Positions 63,317 through 64,000 of a stretch of DNA of 64,000 bases are shown in pieces. The DNA is taken from NCBI GenBank assembly GCA_019787685.1, contig JAHNUO010000017.1, forward strand, positions 310,001 through 374,000, given 5' to 3'. Source of the stretch: Chiua virens (Eukaryota > Basidiomycota > Agaricomycetes > Boletales > Boletaceae). The position numbers and the translations under genes were made by a program. How positions within the stretch are numbered: position 1 is the stretch's first letter; every line of letters starts with the position of its first letter. The notes under the pieces are model-generated. The model was not told where the DNA came from and searched no databases. It saw nothing but the letters and a program-made list of their open reading frames with translations.

Positions 63317-64000
63317 CTACTCTTCTCCATTTTGTCCTTCGCGCCATTCCATACACTGTTTCCTCACTGCCAATAATGCAGGCAACAATCTGTTCACTTC
63401 TTCCCATTTTTTCGTACGGCCCTCAAGGTCAACTTCCGGGATAGGAACACCGAGTGGAAGCAGGACCCTGCGCAACCTGGGGCAAATATCGCTCAAAAAG
63501 GCTGCGATCGAGACGGGAAATTTGATAGCCGTTTCGATAAAGTATGCAGACTGACAGGGGCTAGTGATCCCCTTGCCTGGTCGCGACGTTGGGACTCGGG
63601 AATTCCGCAGATCAATCTCTGTAAAGTCCACTACAATGGCGAACTCGGAAAGCATGGCACAGCGCGAGAGGAGTGTAATGAGTCCTCGATGCGTCACGCC
63701 CGACTTGACCCCCCAACCGAAATTCCCATTCAGGTTGAGTTTGGTGAGCTTCGGCCAGTGGCTTGTTAGCGCCTCGATTGCGTCGTCGTCCAAAGAGATG
63801 TTGCACATCATGTCAAATGTGAAGGATGTCATGTTAGGGAGTGCAAGAAGTGGTTGAAATGTGGATAGTGTAATTTGGGGACGTTCGGTGACGTGATGCC
63901 CTCGTGGCAGCTCTATGGTTAACGAGATCCGGGAGAGTTGTTCCGAATCGCAAGCGTTGACTAATGCCATGAAAAATAGACAGTGCATATTTGGGGTAGG
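63317..64000 (-). CDS. F-box/LRR-like protein, C-terminal part (cut by window edge)
   Basis: An open minus-strand frame reads in from the right edge (LFFMALVNACDSEQLSRISL) through STFQPLLALPNMTSFTFDMM, LTSHWPKLTKLNLNGNFGWG and HRGLITLLSRCAMLSEFAIV to a tail ending LPALLAVRKQCMEW and a stop at 63317. It matches the last 220 residues of the family without lesions. Its N-terminal half, including the F-box-like region, lies beyond the window, so whether the gene is intact is unknown. Confidence 0.75.
   Translation of the reverse strand, partial: PTPNMHCLFFMALVNACDSEQLSRISLTIELPRGHHVTERPQITLSTFQPLLALPNMTSFTFDMMCNISLDDDAIEALTSHWPKLTKLNLNGNFGWGVKSGVTHRGLITLLSRCAMLSEFAIVVDFTEIDLRNSRVPTSRPGKGITSPCQSAYFIETAIKFPVSIAAFLSDICPRLRRVLLPLGVPIPEVDLEGRTKKWEEVNRLLPALLAVRKQCMEWREGQNGEE

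Overview
The window is nuclear DNA of a filamentous basidiomycete. Almost every gene is split by 47-68 nt introns, gene order alternates between strands, and the housekeeping proteins (SEC23, NMD3, a P5A-type ATPase, the DASH subunit DAM1) are fungal in type. Expanded F-box-like, P450, TPR and WD40 families point to an Agaricomycete, and I lean towards Rhizoctonia/Ceratobasidium (Cantharellales). That placement is an inference from protein style, not a measurement. No rRNA, tRNA, CRISPR or prokaryotic feature was found.

Layout. 0.9-20.2 kb is an accessory block. It holds a P450 fragment, a frameshifted P450 (1.55-3.78), a broken TPR-repeat gene (4.3-6.1), a WD40 plus coiled-coil gene (6.6-9.1), an F-box pseudogene (9.9-11.4), an intact P450 (11.6-13.8), a 607-bp terminal-inverted-repeat element (14.5-15.1), a secreted aspartic protease (15.2-16.8) and a second intact P450 on the other strand (17.9-20.2). 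21.1-26.3 kb is a conserved-looking divergent pair: a large Ser/Pro/His-rich protein and DAM1. 26.7-35.3 kb is an F-box graveyard with two intact genes; fragments of the neighbouring P5A ATPase are scattered through it. The intact ATPase occupies 35.4-39.9 kb. 40.2-42.8 kb is again debris (polo-kinase fragment, F-box fragment, P450 fragment, secreted-protein fragment). SEC23 lies at 42.9-45.7. Two tandem MFS transporters (47.4-49.7 and 51.8-54.1) flank F-box and P450 fragments. NMD3 lies at 54.3-56.2, a short-chain dehydrogenase at 57.4-58.5, an F-box fragment and an intact F-box gene at 58.7-60.9, a mobile-element-associated ORF at 61.4-62.7, and an F-box gene runs off the right edge.

The theme is single-copy core genes embedded in recently and repeatedly duplicated accessory families. 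I count about 14 F-box-like loci (three complete, one cut by the window edge, the rest broken) and six P450 loci (two complete). Copies are close enough in sequence to date lesions by comparison: single-base frameshifts, a 42-bp foldback insertion with an empty-site paralogue, and chimeric fragments. I found no convincing new multi-gene system. The best single-gene oddities are an 8-nt microexon carrying the catalytic lysine of the short-chain dehydrogenase, and GC-AG introns recurring at fixed positions in four gene families.
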